Shown piece after piece: positions 63,065-64,000 of a DNA stretch of 64,000 bases. A program made the position numbers and the translations under genes. The stretch covers positions 225,856-289,855 of the forward strand of contig JAHDVF020000420.1 in NCBI GenBank assembly GCA_022606425.2. Reading direction: 5' to 3'. Origin of the DNA: Lepidostoma basale (lineage: Eukaryota > Arthropoda > Insecta > Trichoptera > Lepidostomatidae). The notes beneath the pieces are model-generated. The model saw only the letters and a list, made by a program, of their open reading frames with translations. It ran no database searches and was not told the DNA's origin. Within the stretch, counting starts at the first letter, position 1, and each line of letters opens with the position of its first letter.

Positions 63065-63265
63065 AATTTTAAAAATTATCCCAGGTAAATTTTTAAATTT
63101 AAATTATTTTATCGAATTTTAAATGCATTTTTTTATATTCGTCTTTCTTTGTTTAGTTTTATTATATTTTTACATCTGAAGGTATCCTCCGAAACATGTC
63201 GTGATTTTTAATATTTTTTAATATTTTGTGGATTCAACAAAGTTATTTTCCATTTATATATTTTG
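63065..63265 (+). mobile_element. HHR-3 repeat, right arm of the foldback
   Basis: Inverse of 62430-62640. The core (63176-63200) has lost six bases of helix II: CTGAAGGTATCCTCC, then GAAACATGTC. It ends about 120 bp before the exon at 63388. Confidence 0.65.
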
Positions 63266-63387
63266 TATATTACTATGGGATTCCACAGTGTTAATATCTT
63301 AGCGTTCAATAAGTTGATAAAAAAAACAGTGTTATAATTCATAAAAAAATATGTTCTTTCTAATATTTCGAACTTGTATGTTTACAG

Positions 63388-63502
63388 GTGCTGGATGACG
63401 AAGTAACGCAAAAGAAGGAAGCGCAGCTGAGGCAATACTCGTTTTTCCAACTGAGGATACATCTCAAGAGAGGACAGAATCTGGTGGCTATGGACAAGAA
63501 CG
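63388..63502 (+). CDS. Mctp: Coding exon opening the first C2 domain, Mctp-like
   Basis: A 115-nt exon, acceptor TTTACAG and donor GTTAGT, starting in phase 0 and ending in phase 1. It encodes VLDDEVTQKKEAQLRQYS followed by FFQLRIHLKRGQNLVAMDKN and the first base of a Gly codon. FFQLRIHLKRGQNL is the first beta strand of a type-I C2 domain, and AMDKNG is the first Ca2+-binding loop, whose Asp is a ligand; in the family SDPYVK follows, which would lie in the next exon. The pattern L-x-I-x-L-x-x-G-x-x-L-x-x-x-D-x-x-G matches MCTP, ER-anchored multi-C2 proteins with two C-terminal membrane helices that act in synaptic and membrane-contact functions. Other multi-C2 proteins (ferlins, extended synaptotagmins) are possible but fit less well. 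This is the strongest coding evidence in the window. Confidence 0.82.
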
Positions 63503-63619
63503 GTTAGTGGAGCGCCGGCTGCTCCGAGCTCAGCGCCAACCATCAACAGCGTAGCATAGCTCAGCTCGGGCTGCCATACGCCCAGCTGGCACAGCACCAA
63601 CTTGTAGCTAAGACAACAC
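63503..63619. other. Intron start, unassigned GC-richer stretch
   Basis: Follows the donor; repeated AGCTCAG/CAGCGCC words but no clear array. Confidence 0.4.
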
Positions 63620-63835
63620 TTCGGCTAGCATAGCACTAGCTGAAGCTAGTATAGCACTAACTTCAACTAGTATAACACTAACTTCAACTGGTATAGCACT
63701 AGCTGCAGCTAATGTGGCACTAGCTGAAGCTAGTATAGCACTAGCTGAAGCTAGCATAGCACAAGTTAAAGCTAGCATAGCACTAGCTGAAGCTAGTATA
63801 GCACTAGCTGAAGCTAGCATAGCACTTACTGAATC
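63620..63835. repeat. 21-bp minisatellite, about ten units
   Basis: Units of the type GCTAGTATAGCACTAGCTGAA with variants. Because 21 is divisible by three both strands stay open (heptads ASIALAE on +), but there is no start or splice support, so it is not called as coding. Confidence 0.85.
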
Positions 63836-64000
63836 GACACCCAAGCATTAAACAACACAGCAAAATGATTCAAGCAACAAGCTATAGACTGGCACGCTAC
63901 AATATAACACAATTATAAAAAAATATATTAAAATAAGATACTTCTCTCGATTCCTCAACATTCATACATCGTGTCATGCACACACGTCGAATTATTTGAC
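63836..64000 (-). mobile_element. Short unassigned stretch, then RT-A-a start
   Basis: 63941-64000 is reverse RT-A-a (CTCTCGATTCCTCAACATTC, ATCGTGTCATGCAC), running off the window edge. Confidence 0.65.

Larger units (their letters stand above)
60662..63387 (+). other. Intron of about 2.7 kb in the Mctp-like gene
   Basis: Donor GTAAGT at 60662 and acceptor TTTACAG ending at 63387. It holds an HHR-1 foldback, a reverse RT-A-b copy, an HHR-4 foldback and an inverted pair of HHR-3 repeats around SINE-G sequence. Confidence 0.75.

Noticed and set aside
63608..63844. Minus-strand 78-codon frame with Ala/Ser heptads
   Set aside because: The 21-bp minisatellite keeps all frames of one phase open; no start context or splice evidence.

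Overview
This is animal nuclear DNA, almost certainly from an insect. It is AT-rich and packed with degraded non-LTR retrotransposons, tRNA-derived SINEs, hAT and Tc1/mariner-type relics and small foldback repeats. It also carries a short block of CCTAA-type sequence, the unit of insect telomeres. The order cannot be fixed from the sequence alone.

The only cellular gene I can support is on the + strand, in three coding exons: 2804-2957, 60579-60661 and 63388-63502. All three have good splice signals and join in one unbroken reading frame (junction phases 1, 0, 1). The third exon opens a C2 domain that looks like Mctp (multiple C2 domain and transmembrane region protein). The window is therefore the 5' portion of one gene: part of an intron (1-2803), an intron of about 57.6 kb (2958-60578), one of about 2.7 kb (60662-63387), and the start of a third (63503 on). 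Almost every other open frame is a retrotransposon remnant or its antisense shadow.

Repeat families, named here for reference. RT-A: the commonest LINE, 5'-truncated, encoding the RT palm (YADD) to the C-terminal GHMERM...RGRPRKTW region, usually ending in (TTAG)n; subfamily a has NVGHVRSQRN, b has KGGHIRSRKN, and c has KVGHVRSRKN with GTTT or GTT tails. RT-B: RTE/BovB-like. RT-C: a LINE with ISGALKSTIWKNKD and GAA tails. RT-D: Jockey-like 3' ends. RT-E: CR1/L2-like. RT-F: other GAA-tailed LINE 3' ends. SINE-T: tRNA-headed SINE. SINE-G: a short element that borrows the RT-A tail. RPT-A: an unclassified repeat of about 250-400 bp. FB-1: a foldback element.

The most interesting signal is a set of small repeat families, unrelated to each other outside the motif, that carry a hammerhead-ribozyme-like core. 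The core is CTGANGA, a helix II hairpin, GAAAC, then a palindromic mini-stem III ending in GTC. I call them HHR-1 to HHR-5, with a doubtful HHR-6. They occur on both strands, often as inverted pairs. The copy at 19366-19409 keeps every core base plus a 6-bp stem I. Hammerheads with a reduced stem III are known from Penelope-like elements; no Penelope protein is visible here.

Layout: 1-2800, SINE-G, hairpin, SINE-T and RT-A/RT-B, then the first exon. 2958-20000, scattered LINE 3' ends with nested insertions, including a hAT with 8-bp target duplications. 20000-22500, a 37-bp minisatellite and unassigned DNA. 23000-45800, dense RT-A/C/D copies, RPT-A and FB-1. 46200-47850, a cluster of HHR and RPT-A elements. 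48000-60500, more LINEs, a split Tc1/mariner relic and two putative LTRs. 60579 to the end, two exons separated by an RT-A copy and an HHR-3/SINE-G foldback, then a 21-bp minisatellite. Boundaries of repeats are approximate unless a target duplication is given.
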